From Algibacter amylolyticus (GTDB lineage: Bacteria; Bacteroidota; Bacteroidia; Flavobacteriales; Flavobacteriaceae), in assembly GCF_014202225.1 (NCBI RefSeq), contig NZ_JACHGE010000003.1, forward strand, positions 335,121 to 399,120: DNA of 64,000 nucleotides. The letters are read 5' to 3'. The stretch's first letter is position 1; each line of letters starts with the position of its first letter. The notes beneath the pieces were generated by a model. That model saw nothing but the letters and a program-made list of their open reading frames with translations. It did not search any database and was not told the origin of the DNA. The position numbers and the translations under genes were made by a program. Below are positions 45,701 to 55,062 of the stretch, one piece after another.

Positions 45701-48700
45701 TAGTGTAGTATGTAAACTCTAAATTGGTTTGATCTTGAATAATTAAAGGATTTAAAACTGTTAAATCTAGTGTGTAAAACCCATCAAAATCGGTGTCGCA
45801 AATTTCATAAGAACTTTCAACTAGTTTAGGCGTAGCTAAAGCTTTTAGTACCACTTTACCAATGGAAAAACAGCCTGTAGCTAAATCATCAAATCTAACA
45901 AATATGTTATCAGACTCCGATGCTGTGTTGTGATTTTCGGGTGTTAAAATCAGGAAACTAGCATTTTCTGTTTCTGCACCAACTTCATCAGAATAATAAC
46001 TTATGGTTAGTCCTGTGGTATCTGCCAACATATCTGGAATTGCGGTGGTTAAATCGAATTCTTCAGATAGGTTATAATCATCATCACAAGCTGTTAACTC
46101 GGTATCTTGAACCGCTACAGGAAATGTAAAATCCAATGCCATTTCAGCTATTGAGAAACAACTAGTAAACCTATTAGTAACGCGAACAAAAACACTTTGT
46201 GGTACCGATGTAATTAAGTAGTTAGATGATATGGCTCCCGAATTATTTATCGCATTACTTTCAGACCTAAAATATCTGAACGTATGATTTTCAGGGTCTG
46301 CTACAATATCACTATTACTTAAGGTTAAGTTATAGCGTTCTTCCCCATTGGTAAAATTATCGCACACGGTAACGCTAATATCTGAAACCACGGGAGCCGA
46401 TTGCAAAGTAAAGTTAATGGCTCCTACGGTATTACAATCATCTGGTGCTGCTAGATTTACAAAAAGCTCTGTTGTATCTGTTATTGTAGATTCTGTAATA
46501 GGATCACTTAAAGCATTGGCATTACTTAAAGAATTATAATACGTAATAGTAACTCCGGGTTGAGACCCTAAAATTTGAGAATTAAATTGCGATAAACTCA
46601 CGTTGGTTTCGATACCGTTATTTTCAAAATCGCAATACGTTATTTCATCATTTCTTATTTCGGGAACAGGCACAATAGATAAACGAATTCGAGATGTTGT
46701 ATAACAGGTAGTTGCAGTGTCGTACAACCGAACATAAACTGTTGTGTTGGTAGATACCGGATGTGATGTTGGATTTGCAATTTCGTTGGCAGTGTCGCCT
46801 TGTTGTGCTTCAGCTAATGTTGGATAATAGGTAGCCGTATAGTTTAAATAATCGGGTGTAATATCGGGTAAAGCATCGTTTAAATCGAATAGCTCTTTAC
46901 TATTATTATCCGTATCGCAGGCTTGAAGAGTAGCATTACTGGTGGCTACTCTTGGATGAAATGATAGAGTAATTGTCGTTTCTGTGGTACAACCATCTGG
47001 CGTTGTTACAAAAACATTAATTATGCGTGTTGGTCCTACAACGGTAAACGTAGTTGGATTATTTATGGCTGAACCATAGGTATACTCATAAGCAAATGTT
47101 GCACCAGGCTCTGTAGTAATATCGGTCTCGTATTGGGTTAAATCATGGACTTCTCTATTGTTGTAAAATTCATCGCAAATAGTATCTGTAACCGCGTTTA
47201 AAAGTATGGTAGATTGAAAATCTAATGTCACTTCTACTACGGTATAATCTTCTTCATCACCTTCAAAAACCAAAGCAATTCTTGCATAAATTACGGTTGC
47301 TGTTGTAATATTAATTTGCGTTATAGGATTAATAACAGTAGCACTATTAGCATCAGATTCTAAAACATGATAAGTAACTTCCATGTATTGTGCATCATCA
47401 TAACCGGCTATTAAATCATCATCAAAATCACTTAAGGTAACCAGTTCTTCCGAATCGTTAGCGCTATCACAAACTTGAAAATCACCATTTCCGGAACCAA
47501 CAAAACCAACAAACTCTAAAAGGATATCGCCTATTGTAATACAACCCGAAGCCGTATTAGTAAATACTACAAAAACTTCAGTTTCTGGATTTGTTACCGC
47601 AAAATTAGCTGGGTCTGAAACTAAACTACTTGGATCTTGAGTTTGGGCACCTGCAAGTGTATCGTAAAATTGATAAGTTATCCCTGTTAAATCGGCAACC
47701 ATATCATTTACAGAATTGGTTAAATCGAAAATAGTACCCGAACTTACCTGTGTATCATTCTGCACGGTAACCCCTTCTATATAGGTGAAGTTTATTGGAT
47801 AAACCTCCACACAGCCTGCACTTGTGTATGTTCGCACCCAAATACTGCTTACACTATTTAAAACATAGGTTGCAGGATCTATTGGGTTTGATGGATGCGC
47901 GGGATCGAAAGGATACAGGTTTCTATCGGCCCACGATTCATATAAATGATAACTGAAGTTAATGACTTCGGTGTTGTTAGCTTGCACATCGCTTTCATGT
48001 TGGGTTAAATCATAGATAGCTATGTTAGAACATAATGTAACTGGAATAGGTTCTACAACAGGAACTGGAAAAAGAACAATAGGAATTTCTTCTAGGTTAG
48101 GACAGGTAGCATCTGGTTGCAAAGTGAATCTAACAAAAACAGAATCGCCATTGGCCGCTGTTAAGCTTGTAATTGGAAATGCATTACTATCCGCATTATC
48201 GCGAGTAGCATGATAGGAGATATTAACTCCCGTTTGCCCTCCTATTATCTGGCTCGTGTAATTTGCAAGGTTTATAAACTCAGAATTATCATTAGCTACA
48301 TCGCAAAGGGCTATTCTAGATAATTGGCTAGTTCCTAATTCTTCTAAACTTATACTTAAAGTCCCAACATCAAAACAGCCCACACCACGTTGAAGTCTTA
48401 CATATATAGTTTCATCCGGATTTGTAAGTGCATAGGCATTAGGATTTAATATCGGATTATTTTCTAATCGAGCATCGGCTAAATTATTATAATAACTTAA
48501 TACTAATCCGGTTTGCGTGCCTACCATTAAAGCATCGTAACTTGTTAAATCAATAATTTCGGTACCTATAACATCTACATCGCAAACTACAGTATTATTA
48601 TCAATAGCAATAGGAAACAAAAGGTCAATTTCAACATCAATCGTGTCTTGTAAAACAATATCTGGACCAATACACATATCGTATGTAACGGTAGCTGTAT

Positions 48701-49637
48701 ACGTTGTTGTTTCTTCTGGACAAATAGTAATTTGATCGCCTGTTCCAATAAGCACATTACTTGCGTTTCGCCACTGTACATTTGTTACTGGCGTACCATT
48801 GGGCGAGAACCTCCAAGCTTCGTTAGTGGTGCTCCAAACACTGGTGTTCCTATCTACAGGAGTTGTAGCTACAGTTCCATCTATATTCTGAATACCAATA
48901 AGTGCGTTTTTTCGATAATCAGCCGAGGCACTAGTTTCGCAGTTTAATGGCTTTTCTGTTATGTAAACTTCTATAATATTTGAACCCTCGTATAAAACAA
49001 TTTGTGAAGTCGATCGACTAACTTCGCAATTAAAATGATTTAAATTTTCGTAACTAATAACAAATGCTCTTGAAGGCGCCGTACCTATTGTGTACGTTTT
49101 TATCTCTCCACATTCATTTTCTGGTGTTCCCGGATCATCTGTACAACCAAATACATTATTATCGTTAGTTAAATCGTGGTAAGCACCAAAAATAGCGTTT
49201 GTTGGCATAGAAGCATTTGGTATACTACCAGCAAAAAATGGACTATCGGCAAGTGCTAAAGCAGTATTAAAGCTAATTATTCCATTGTCTCCTATTAACA
49301 GTTGGTTATAGCCCTCGGTGTAAAAACAAAAATCGAAAGGCATGGATAAAACGGCACTCCATTTATCATCGCCAGAAATACTAACTAAAGTTTCGTTTGT
49401 TAAGCCTGTTAAATTAGTAAAAGGAATAGCGTTTACCTCATAAGATGTAGTTTCGCTAATTACGGTGTAATTGGCTTCTAACTCGAAACACCTATCGGCA
49501 TTTACAGGATAATCGCAATCTACAAAAACAGCATCTCCACCTTGGCTATCGGTAACCTCGATATAAGGCGAGTTATCTTGAGAAAATGAAAAAAAGGGAA
49601 TAAAGAGCAGTACTAAAAGGGGAAATCTTAACAGCAT
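42726..49637 (-). CDS. Giant secreted repeat protein with T9SS type B C-terminal domain
   Basis: The ATG at 49637 gives 2303 residues and a clean signal peptide (MLLRFPLLVLLFIPFFSFSQ); the 40-residue longer frame start is rejected because it hides that signal. The first ~330 residues form a globular domain (ends near FSPNGTPVTNVQWRN). Then about 20 divergent modules of 80-100 residues follow, each with a C-D-x-D-x-N/D start, F-D-L-T, a YY segment, a NP-x-x-Y/H run and VYVRV before a Cys, in the style of Bacteroidota adhesins. Two WSTSETTQSIEVDTAGTYS blocks lie in a 348-residue tandem duplication. The last ~95 residues (SIPKFFTPNDDSYNDTW to GHFTLKR) match the type IX type B sorting domain and resemble the end of the protein at 1-2074. 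Surface adhesin or matrix role inferred. Confidence 0.9.
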   Translation of the reverse strand: MLLRFPLLVLLFIPFFSFSQDNSPYIEVTDSQGGDAVFVDCDYPVNADRCFELEANYTVISETTSYEVNAIPFTNLTGLTNETLVSISGDDKWSAVLSMPFDFCFYTEGYNQLLIGDNGIISFNTALALADSPFFAGSIPNASMPTNAIFGAYHDLTNDNNVFGCTDDPGTPENECGEIKTYTIGTAPSRAFVISYENLNHFNCEVSRSTSQIVLYEGSNIIEVYITEKPLNCETSASADYRKNALIGIQNIDGTVATTPVDRNTSVWSTTNEAWRFSPNGTPVTNVQWRNASNVLIGTGDQITICPEETTTYTATVTYDMCIGPDIVLQDTIDVEIDLLFPIAIDNNTVVCDVDVIGTEIIDLTSYDALMVGTQTGLVLSYYNNLADARLENNPILNPNAYALTNPDETIYVRLQRGVGCFDVGTLSISLEELGTSQLSRIALCDVANDNSEFINLANYTSQIIGGQTGVNISYHATRDNADSNAFPITSLTAANGDSVFVRFTLQPDATCPNLEEIPIVLFPVPVVEPIPVTLCSNIAIYDLTQHESDVQANNTEVINFSYHLYESWADRNLYPFDPAHPSNPIDPATYVLNSVSSIWVRTYTSAGCVEVYPINFTYIEGVTVQNDTQVSSGTIFDLTNSVNDMVADLTGITYQFYDTLAGAQTQDPSSLVSDPANFAVTNPETEVFVVFTNTASGCITIGDILLEFVGFVGSGNGDFQVCDSANDSEELVTLSDFDDDLIAGYDDAQYMEVTYHVLESDANSATVINPITQINITTATVIYARIALVFEGDEEDYTVVEVTLDFQSTILLNAVTDTICDEFYNNREVHDLTQYETDITTEPGATFAYEYTYGSAINNPTTFTVVGPTRIINVFVTTPDGCTTETTITLSFHPRVATSNATLQACDTDNNSKELFDLNDALPDITPDYLNYTATYYPTLAEAQQGDTANEIANPTSHPVSTNTTVYVRLYDTATTCYTTSRIRLSIVPVPEIRNDEITYCDFENNGIETNVSLSQFNSQILGSQPGVTITYYNSLSNANALSDPITESTITDTTELFVNLAAPDDCNTVGAINFTLQSAPVVSDISVTVCDNFTNGEERYNLTLSNSDIVADPENHTFRYFRSESNAINNSGAISSNYLITSVPQSVFVRVTNRFTSCFSIAEMALDFTFPVAVQDTELTACDDDYNLSEEFDLTTAIPDMLADTTGLTISYYSDEVGAETENASFLILTPENHNTASESDNIFVRFDDLATGCFSIGKVVLKALATPKLVESSYEICDTDFDGFYTLDLTVLNPLIIQDQTNLEFTYYTSMAVAEAEDDGITNISNYAIPSNNHIIYIHVKNQFGCKSITTVTISIKTSVSVEVVTEIMEVCDNDLNNYAFFDLTDFTTLFTTETGTTFRYYNNQTDANLEQNEILNPTVHENINPNAQTVYVRVSAPDKCDNITSFGIKTIHIAPPTLKEATFCAGTSVVLDIGADYDDYLWSTSETTQSIEVDTAGTYSITLVDSNGCTDTFNVEVKELPLPEVVPTTIAECDYYNAADGIMQFNLHDYDADLTNSNNNVTTHFYLSQDDLDDDVREQTSPFTNTTNPQVVYVKVVDNDTGCFDSTTLTLNSSFEVVTNNTYEICDTDFDGDYSFNLTELNSLVVTNVIGLSFEYYTSLTNAETQTDAISGNYTIPNNNHNVFVRVENSLECAYIASVEVSHREDAQVNVVTDVLEVCDDDLDTYTIFDLTSFEALVSTEANAVYRYYNSRSDANLEQNEISNPTAHQNTTPDAQTVYVRVSAPDKCDNITSFGIKTINITPPTLTEATFCAGTSVVLDIGSDYDDYLWSTSETTQSIEVDTAGTYSVTLIDSKGCTDTFNVEVKELPLPEVVPTIITECDYYNAADGIMQFNLHDYDDDLTNSNNNVTTHFYLSQDDLDNDVREQTSPFTNTTNPQVVYVKVVDKDTGCFDSATFTLNGSFIDPNPAILELCDELDSKDGFNTFNLSLADTEVTFGLPSNTQVVYYESYNDAFNQQNPLNTTYANIEPYSQTIYTRVENSDGCFGIDEVLLIVNDLPNIEADESVIYCLNTYPDTMTLESGIIGDSPSNYIYNWSTGAQTPTIEINEIGVYNVDITSTDGCSKSRAITVLPSNIATIESIDIQDALDINSLTVYVSGEGDYEYALDSENGPYQESNAFTRLEGGLHTVYVRDKNGCGVVHERISVISIPKFFTPNDDSYNDTWLPKGISREFQTDVYIYIYDRYGKLLNQLNPYGIGWDGKAKGQVMPTSDYWFTIEFKETFSDKHRAFNGHFTLKR
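43740..45830 (-). repeat. 1044-bp tandem duplication inside the giant secreted protein gene
   Basis: Two in-frame copies, 43740 to about 44780 and 44784 to about 45830, offset by 1044 bp (348 codons). The stretch 43750-44340 against 44794-45384 is nearly identical, whereas the remainder of each copy has diverged. Confidence 0.85.
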
Positions 49638-49902
49638 TAAAAATTCTTTATGAGGGATAAACAATTTAATATGATAAACTACCGAAAAAACACCCATAAG
49701 TTTTACCCCTGTAAATCCTTTTCCGTTAATTGATTTTAAAATTATATAAAAAAGCACCCATGTGCAATATTACCCGTTGTAACGCATAAAAAACAAGTCA
49801 CTACGTTTAGCCTTAAACCTGCCGATTCTGGATATTTTCTAAAATAAAATGAGCTAGAAAATATATAAGTACTAAAACTAGCAGATCAGTAAATGCTTTA
49901 AA

Positions 49903-51183
49903 CTATTTACCTATTACTTTTAAAGGCCATGTAAACCAAAAACAACTACCCGACCCGTAAGTACTTTCTATACCTATTTCGCCATGGTTTAAGCTCACTA
50001 TTTTTTTTACAATCGATAAACCTAAACCAGAACTATCTAATCTGCTCTCTTCATTAGCAGTCCCAAACATTTCGAAAATAACATCATGAAATTCAGGTTT
50101 TATTCCCGGACCATCATCTATAACTCCAAACTTTAAAAAATCAGCATTTAAAGAAGCTACCGTAATTTTTATTGTACCTTGATCCTTATCATGATACTTA
50201 ACAGCGTTATTAACCAAGTTAATTAAAACTTGCTCCAACTGACTGTAAGAACCTGTTATAGTATGTGTAACGCTAGGATACTTAAACTGGATGTTTTCCG
50301 GAATATTGATTAATAACGGAATGTCTTTAAAAATATCTGCAGTGTTAAAAGTGGTAACACGAATGTTTCCTTCTCCAGCTCTAGAGTATTCTAAAATAGA
50401 AGTAACAAGTGCGTTCATCCTAATAGAACTTTCTTTAATCATAGAGAATATATGGCGTCCATCTTCATTAAAATCTTTAAAATAATCATCTTCAATAATT
50501 GAAATTAAGGAATCTATATTAGTTAATGGCGCTTTTAAATCATGAGAAACGATATAAGAAAACTGTTCTAACTTAGCATTAGATTCTGTTAGTTTTAAGG
50601 TTTTATCTTCCAACTCTTTTAAATGTGTATTACTCTCTTTTGTAAACACATAAAACATACAAAAGACAACAACAAACATTAAAAAATCATTTATTACTCT
50701 AATTAAATAATTGTAATGTTCCGGTAAATAAAAAACAGGTTCGAACTTAGTAAAATGAAACTCTAAATAAATCCATAACACAATGGGTAGCAAGGATAAA
50801 ATAGTTCTTAAGTTTTTATTATCTCCTTTTATAAAAATAAGAGGTAAGCCAATTAATGATACTAAAAAATATTGATAATGTAATTTTGAACCCAGCAGTA
50901 TTGCAGTAGTAAAAACCATTATAAAGTTAGAAGCTATATAGTTTATTATAGCAATTTTAAATAGTCTTTTAAAATTTAAAATTAAAGTTGTGCTCGATGT
51001 TATAAATGGTATAACTACAACTAAAATTATTAAATTTGGCCAGCTGAAAAGAACTCCATATATTATAAAAGATATAGAGATTGAAAACGTTATTAAGGAC
51101 ATCATATTTACTATCCTAACCCTTTTAATCCAATCTGGATTTAAGGTAGAATTGATGCCTATATTTAATATATTACTTAACAA
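49903..51183 (-). CDS. Membrane sensor histidine kinase
   Basis: 426 residues. Six membrane helices lie in residues 25-180 with very short loops, so the sensor is the membrane domain itself. HisKA: FSYIVSHDLKAPL with phosphoacceptor H214; HATPase: LINLVNNAVKYHD, DDGPGI and SSGLGLSIVKKIV. The reading frame begins with a TTG at 51183; an ATG at residue 27 is possible but would remove a charged stretch conserved in style. The cytosolic half closely resembles the kinase at 7264-8607. No partner regulator is adjacent. Confidence 0.88.
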   Translation of the reverse strand: MLSNILNIGINSTLNPDWIKRVRIVNMMSLITFSISISFIIYGVLFSWPNLIILVVVIPFITSSTTLILNFKRLFKIAIINYIASNFIMVFTTAILLGSKLHYQYFLVSLIGLPLIFIKGDNKNLRTILSLLPIVLWIYLEFHFTKFEPVFYLPEHYNYLIRVINDFLMFVVVFCMFYVFTKESNTHLKELEDKTLKLTESNAKLEQFSYIVSHDLKAPLTNIDSLISIIEDDYFKDFNEDGRHIFSMIKESSIRMNALVTSILEYSRAGEGNIRVTTFNTADIFKDIPLLINIPENIQFKYPSVTHTITGSYSQLEQVLINLVNNAVKYHDKDQGTIKITVASLNADFLKFGVIDDGPGIKPEFHDVIFEMFGTANEESRLDSSGLGLSIVKKIVSLNHGEIGIESTYGSGSCFWFTWPLKVIGK

Positions 51184-51297
51184 TTTTTAAGTTTTAAGCC
51201 AACATTTTATCCTGAATAAATGCATATTTAAACGGACTACGAAGATAGAAGAAATTTCAGGTATGTTAATAGAAATATTCCTATAAAAACTAAAGTT

Positions 51298-52857
51298 TTA
51301 ATCTTCAGGTGGAAACCCGTGAATTTGCTCGAAAACTTCATCGAAATTTGAACGCAAATAGGAATTTAATTTCTTACGATAATCTCCTTTTAACCAATCT
51401 ACAAAGTTATATGTACTTTTACTAATACACTTTGTATAGCGTTGAATTCTAAAATCGATATCATCACCAAGTTGTTTCGCAAGCGCCAAAGCATCGTAAA
51501 CATCTTCGCTGTTTTCAATACAAATTTTAGCATGTTGTTCTATGGATCGCTCTAAAACAACTTTTGATGACTCTCCGTTTCTAATAGAATCTACATACGT
51601 TTTCTGGATATCGAAATGTACGTCTTCAGATTTAGCAAACTCTGCACGTAAAGCATCTGGCATTTCATATCTAAAATTGCTTTCTAACTCGTCATCCGTT
51701 AAAATAGAATCTAAATAATAGGTTGGCGATTTAAAAATACGTTGCCAATCTAAACCATCGCCCCAAGGACCAAAACGGTGGAAGTTGTTACCTAAATCGA
51801 TAACAGAAAAGGTCTTCTTATCCTTTAAAATACGAGATCCACGACCAATCATTTGGTAGTAAAGTGTTAAAGATTTTGTTGCTCTATTTAAAATAATACT
51901 TTCTACTGTTGGCTCATCAAAACCGGTAGTTAAAATACTAACTGAAGTTAAAACGGCACCTGGAGTATTTTTAAACCATTTTAATATCATGGAACGCTCC
52001 TTTTTAGTATTCGTATTATCCAAATGCGCTACTGGGTATCCCGCCCTTCTAAACGTGTCGTAAACATGTAAAGATGTTGTAATACCATTATTAAAGATAA
52101 GCGTTTTCTTTCCTTTAGCACGCTCCTCATAAGCTTGTAATAACTTGGATAACATGTCGTTATCCGTATATAAATCCTCAGAAGATTTAACTGTATAATC
52201 ACCATTCGCTCCTACCACTAAAGATGTTAATCCAACATTATAGGTAAACATTTCAGCTCGTGCTAAAAAGCCATTCTCGATAAGCGATTCAATACTTTCT
52301 CCAACAATAAGTTCATCGTAATTATCGGTCATTGGTAATTCAATACTAGAACTTAAAGGTGTTGCAGTAACGCCTAAAATAAACGATTTACTAAAAAACT
52401 TAAATAGTTTTGTAAATGAGTTATAATGTGCCTCATCAATAATTACTAGACCTATATCGGAAATATCTAGTTTGTCGTCATTTAATCTATTATTTAAGGT
52501 TTCAACCATAGCAACAAAACAGCTAAAATCTGCTTGATCACTTAAATCGGCCTTACTATCTACCACTTTATTATGCACACCAAACTCGGTAAGCATATTA
52601 GAAGTCTGCTTACACAACTCAATTCGGTGTGTAAGTACTAACACTTTCTTTTTGTGGTGCTTTAAATATTGTCTAACTATTTCAGAAAATATAACCGTTT
52701 TACCTCCACCTGTTGGCAATTGGTAAAGCAAGTGATAATCCTCTGGAGATTCCTCAAAAGCAGTAAAAATCTTATCTATCGCACCTTTCTGATAACTGTA
52801 TAAACTTTTACCTTCTGCTCTTTCTTCTAATTCTAATTCTGCTTTTGTAACCGACAT
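51298..52857 (-). CDS. SSL2-like DEAD/DEAH helicase
   Basis: 519 residues: Walker A GGGKT (50-54), DEAH box (141-144), GVTATP, and the second RecA domain with FDEPTVESIILNRATKS and MIGRGSRIL. The arrangement matches the SF2 helicases of the ComF/UvrB-like/SSL2 group, found in restriction-like or repair proteins. After residue ~390 the C-terminus (about 130 residues) has no recognised nuclease motif. Promoter: TTG-19-TATTTTTG at 52878-52907 (minus). Role not settled; single gene, with no restriction or methylase gene adjacent. Confidence 0.85.
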   Translation of the reverse strand: MSVTKAELELEERAEGKSLYSYQKGAIDKIFTAFEESPEDYHLLYQLPTGGGKTVIFSEIVRQYLKHHKKKVLVLTHRIELCKQTSNMLTEFGVHNKVVDSKADLSDQADFSCFVAMVETLNNRLNDDKLDISDIGLVIIDEAHYNSFTKLFKFFSKSFILGVTATPLSSSIELPMTDNYDELIVGESIESLIENGFLARAEMFTYNVGLTSLVVGANGDYTVKSSEDLYTDNDMLSKLLQAYEERAKGKKTLIFNNGITTSLHVYDTFRRAGYPVAHLDNTNTKKERSMILKWFKNTPGAVLTSVSILTTGFDEPTVESIILNRATKSLTLYYQMIGRGSRILKDKKTFSVIDLGNNFHRFGPWGDGLDWQRIFKSPTYYLDSILTDDELESNFRYEMPDALRAEFAKSEDVHFDIQKTYVDSIRNGESSKVVLERSIEQHAKICIENSEDVYDALALAKQLGDDIDFRIQRYTKCISKSTYNFVDWLKGDYRKKLNSYLRSNFDEVFEQIHGFPPED

Positions 52858-52877
52858 ATTTTAAATTTTGAAACGTG

Positions 52878-52907
52878 CAAAAATAACATCTTTAAAGGGG
52901 TTATCAA
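52878..52907 (-). promoter_or_regulatory. Promoter of the SSL2-like helicase gene
   Basis: Minus strand: TTG (52905-52907), 19 bases, TATTTTTG (52878-52885), 21 bases before the ATG. Confidence 0.65.
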
Positions 52908-53088
52908 GCATTTTTGCTGTGAAATTATTAAACTAATATCAACAGCTTTAAAATCAGACCAAATTATAAGATTATAAATAACCTCTAACCCTCTGAAATA
53001 CAATATTTTTAACTAAAAAATCCTCACATTTAATAATCTTGTAAAATGTTAAATTTAATATTTATCTTATATTTTTAAAAGGTTTTGA

Positions 53089-53096
53089 TACTTTTG
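53089..53096 (+). promoter_or_regulatory. -7 box of the aldo/keto reductase gene
   Basis: TACTTTTG, 19 bases before the ATG at 53116. -33 element not recognised. Confidence 0.5.
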
Positions 53097-53115
53097 ATTT
53101 TCTTAATAGACCATT

Positions 53116-54129
53116 ATGAAAGCAAACGATAAATCTGGAGTAAAAGAATATTTAGCTACCGAAAACAGGTATGAAAACATGACCTACAAACGATCGGGAA
53201 AAAGCGGCGTTTTGCTGCCCGCTATTTCTATTGGCTTATGGCATAATTTTGGGTTTATTGATCCTATACAAAATGGCCGAGAAATTTTAAGAACGGCGTT
53301 CGATTTAGGAATTACCCATTTCGATTTAGCCAATAATTATGGACCACCTTACGGATCTGCCGAAGAGAATTTTGGCACCATTTTTAAAAAGGATTTTAAA
53401 TCGTACCGCGACGAATTATTTATTGCGACCAAGGCAGGTTACGATATGTGGCCAGGGCCTTATGGCGATTTTGGGTCTCGAAAATATTTAATATCAAGCT
53501 TAGATCAAAGTTTAAAACGTATGGGCTTAGATTATGTCGATATTTTTTATCATCATAGACCAGATCCAGACACGCCTTTAGAAGAAACCATGGGGGCATT
53601 GGCAGATATTGTGCGCCAAGGCAAAGCCTTATATGTTGGTATTTCTAATTATAATCCAGAAGATACTCAAAAGGCCGCAGAACTTTTAAAGGATTCAAAA
53701 GTGCCCTTTATTCTGCACCAAGCTAGATACTCAATGTTCGATCGCTGGGTTGAAGATAGTCTTCTTGATACTTTAGAAAACAACGGTGTGGGCTGTATTG
53801 CCTTTTCTCCTTTAGCGCAAGGTATGCTTACCGATAAATATTTAAACGGTGTCCCGGAAGGGTCTCGTGCTGCCAAAGAATTAACGTATTTAAATAAAGA
53901 ATCGGTTACAGATAATTTAGATAAGATTAGAAAGTTGGATGCTATTGCAAAAGAACGCGGACAAAAACTATCTCAAATGGCTATTGCTTGGATATTAAGA
54001 CAACCGCAGGTAGCATCGGTATTAGTGGGTGCTAGTTCTTCAAATCAATTGAAAGAAAATGTAAAAGGTTTAGATTTATTGAAATTTTCAGATGAAGAAT
54101 TGAAGTTGATTGAAAGCATAATAGCATAA
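53116..54129 (+). CDS. Aldo/keto reductase, YghZ-like
   Basis: 337 residues. The beginning, ENRYENMTYKRSGKSGVLLPAISIGLWHNFG (the family landmark is GLWHNFG), and DLANNYGPPYGSAEENFG with catalytic Asp and Tyr, IATKAGYDMWPGP, YVDIFYHHRPD and YVGISNYNPE agree with the YghZ/Gpr group, which reduce L-glyceraldehyde 3-phosphate and methylglyoxal using NADPH. The Tyr, Lys and His of the catalytic tetrad are present. Monocistronic; its stop is only eight bases from that of the converging gene at 54138. Confidence 0.93.
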   Translation: MKANDKSGVKEYLATENRYENMTYKRSGKSGVLLPAISIGLWHNFGFIDPIQNGREILRTAFDLGITHFDLANNYGPPYGSAEENFGTIFKKDFKSYRDELFIATKAGYDMWPGPYGDFGSRKYLISSLDQSLKRMGLDYVDIFYHHRPDPDTPLEETMGALADIVRQGKALYVGISNYNPEDTQKAAELLKDSKVPFILHQARYSMFDRWVEDSLLDTLENNGVGCIAFSPLAQGMLTDKYLNGVPEGSRAAKELTYLNKESVTDNLDKIRKLDAIAKERGQKLSQMAIAWILRQPQVASVLVGASSSNQLKENVKGLDLLKFSDEELKLIESIIA

Positions 54130-54137
54130 AAAAACAA

Positions 54138-54809
54138 CTACTCTTTAATAATAATAATAGTCACTTTTACCCCTTTGGAAAGCGCCCATACCTTTCCAGA
54201 GATTACCTTATTCCATTCATCTAAAATTCTATATTCTGCGGTATTAGGTCCCGACGAACCTTCGTTAACAGCATAAAAATCAATTTTATTAAGGCCGTCT
54301 TTTAGCTTTAACTTAAAGCCGCCAAACCCTTCGGTTAAATATGCACCCGATTTTATCACGTCATCATCCACTAAAACTCTTAGTACATCGCCATCAATAG
54401 CGCTATAATCCCTGTATTTGATATATATAAATTTAGATTTTGTTCTATAATCGCCCCAATACGCATCTTCTTTTAATCCGGCGTTTTCACCATGACCTTC
54501 AGGCAACAACTCTTTTTCTACCTGCCCTAACCTTTTACTATATAATTCTCCCGGATTCCCAAACTCTTCTTCCGGAAACATAGAAAAATCTTTTTTAGGC
54601 ATTTCTAGATTTGGTGCTACTTTAGGTCTGTTTAAACCAATTGAGTTAGCGCTTTCAATAGGTTTTGAAGGTGTTAATGGTGCTATATCTGCTGTATCTT
54701 TTTTACTTTCTACGGCAGGTATAGAAAAAGATTTATTTTTACTATCTATTTGCGCTTCAATAGACAGCGAAAAGCATATTAAAATAAGTAAAAAAGCATA
54801 AGGTTTCAT
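54138..54809 (-). CDS. Exported protein of unknown function
   Basis: The ATG at 54809 gives 223 residues with signal peptide 1-20 (ending IEA). Residues 25-100 are polar and Pro/Lys-rich, with no clear fold. The C-terminal half (about 110-223: DAYWGDYRTKSKFIYIKYRD, GDVLRVLVDDDVIKSG, LKLKDGLNKIDFYAVNEGSSG) is a beta-rich domain ending in a strand KVTIIIIKE. The Asp-Tyr-rich pattern is recalled from other Flavobacteriaceae but no family name can be given. Converges with the aldo/keto reductase gene with an 8-base gap. Confidence 0.7.
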   Translation of the reverse strand: MKPYAFLLILICFSLSIEAQIDSKNKSFSIPAVESKKDTADIAPLTPSKPIESANSIGLNRPKVAPNLEMPKKDFSMFPEEEFGNPGELYSKRLGQVEKELLPEGHGENAGLKEDAYWGDYRTKSKFIYIKYRDYSAIDGDVLRVLVDDDVIKSGAYLTEGFGGFKLKLKDGLNKIDFYAVNEGSSGPNTAEYRILDEWNKVISGKVWALSKGVKVTIIIIKE

Positions 54810-55062
54810 CAATCTATTATCAATTTATAGTTTATGGATTGAGGGCTATTAATTTATCAAAGATATTTCTTTCTTAGAAAATCACCCCGTTTAATCCCAA
54901 TATTTAGTAATGGTTTAACAAATACCATACCTAAACCAATCAAAATTTAACAAAAACCCATATCTATTTTCAATGTTTTACTTCATTTTAATATAAATAC
55001 CGTATTATTTCGATACTGTTTTTGTGACTTCTAGGAAATATTAACATTTTAAAATCTATTTT

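Noticed and set aside
49638-49757. 40-residue upstream extension of the giant secreted protein
   Set aside because: It would place the signal peptide inside the chain; the ATG at 49637 gives a clean signal.
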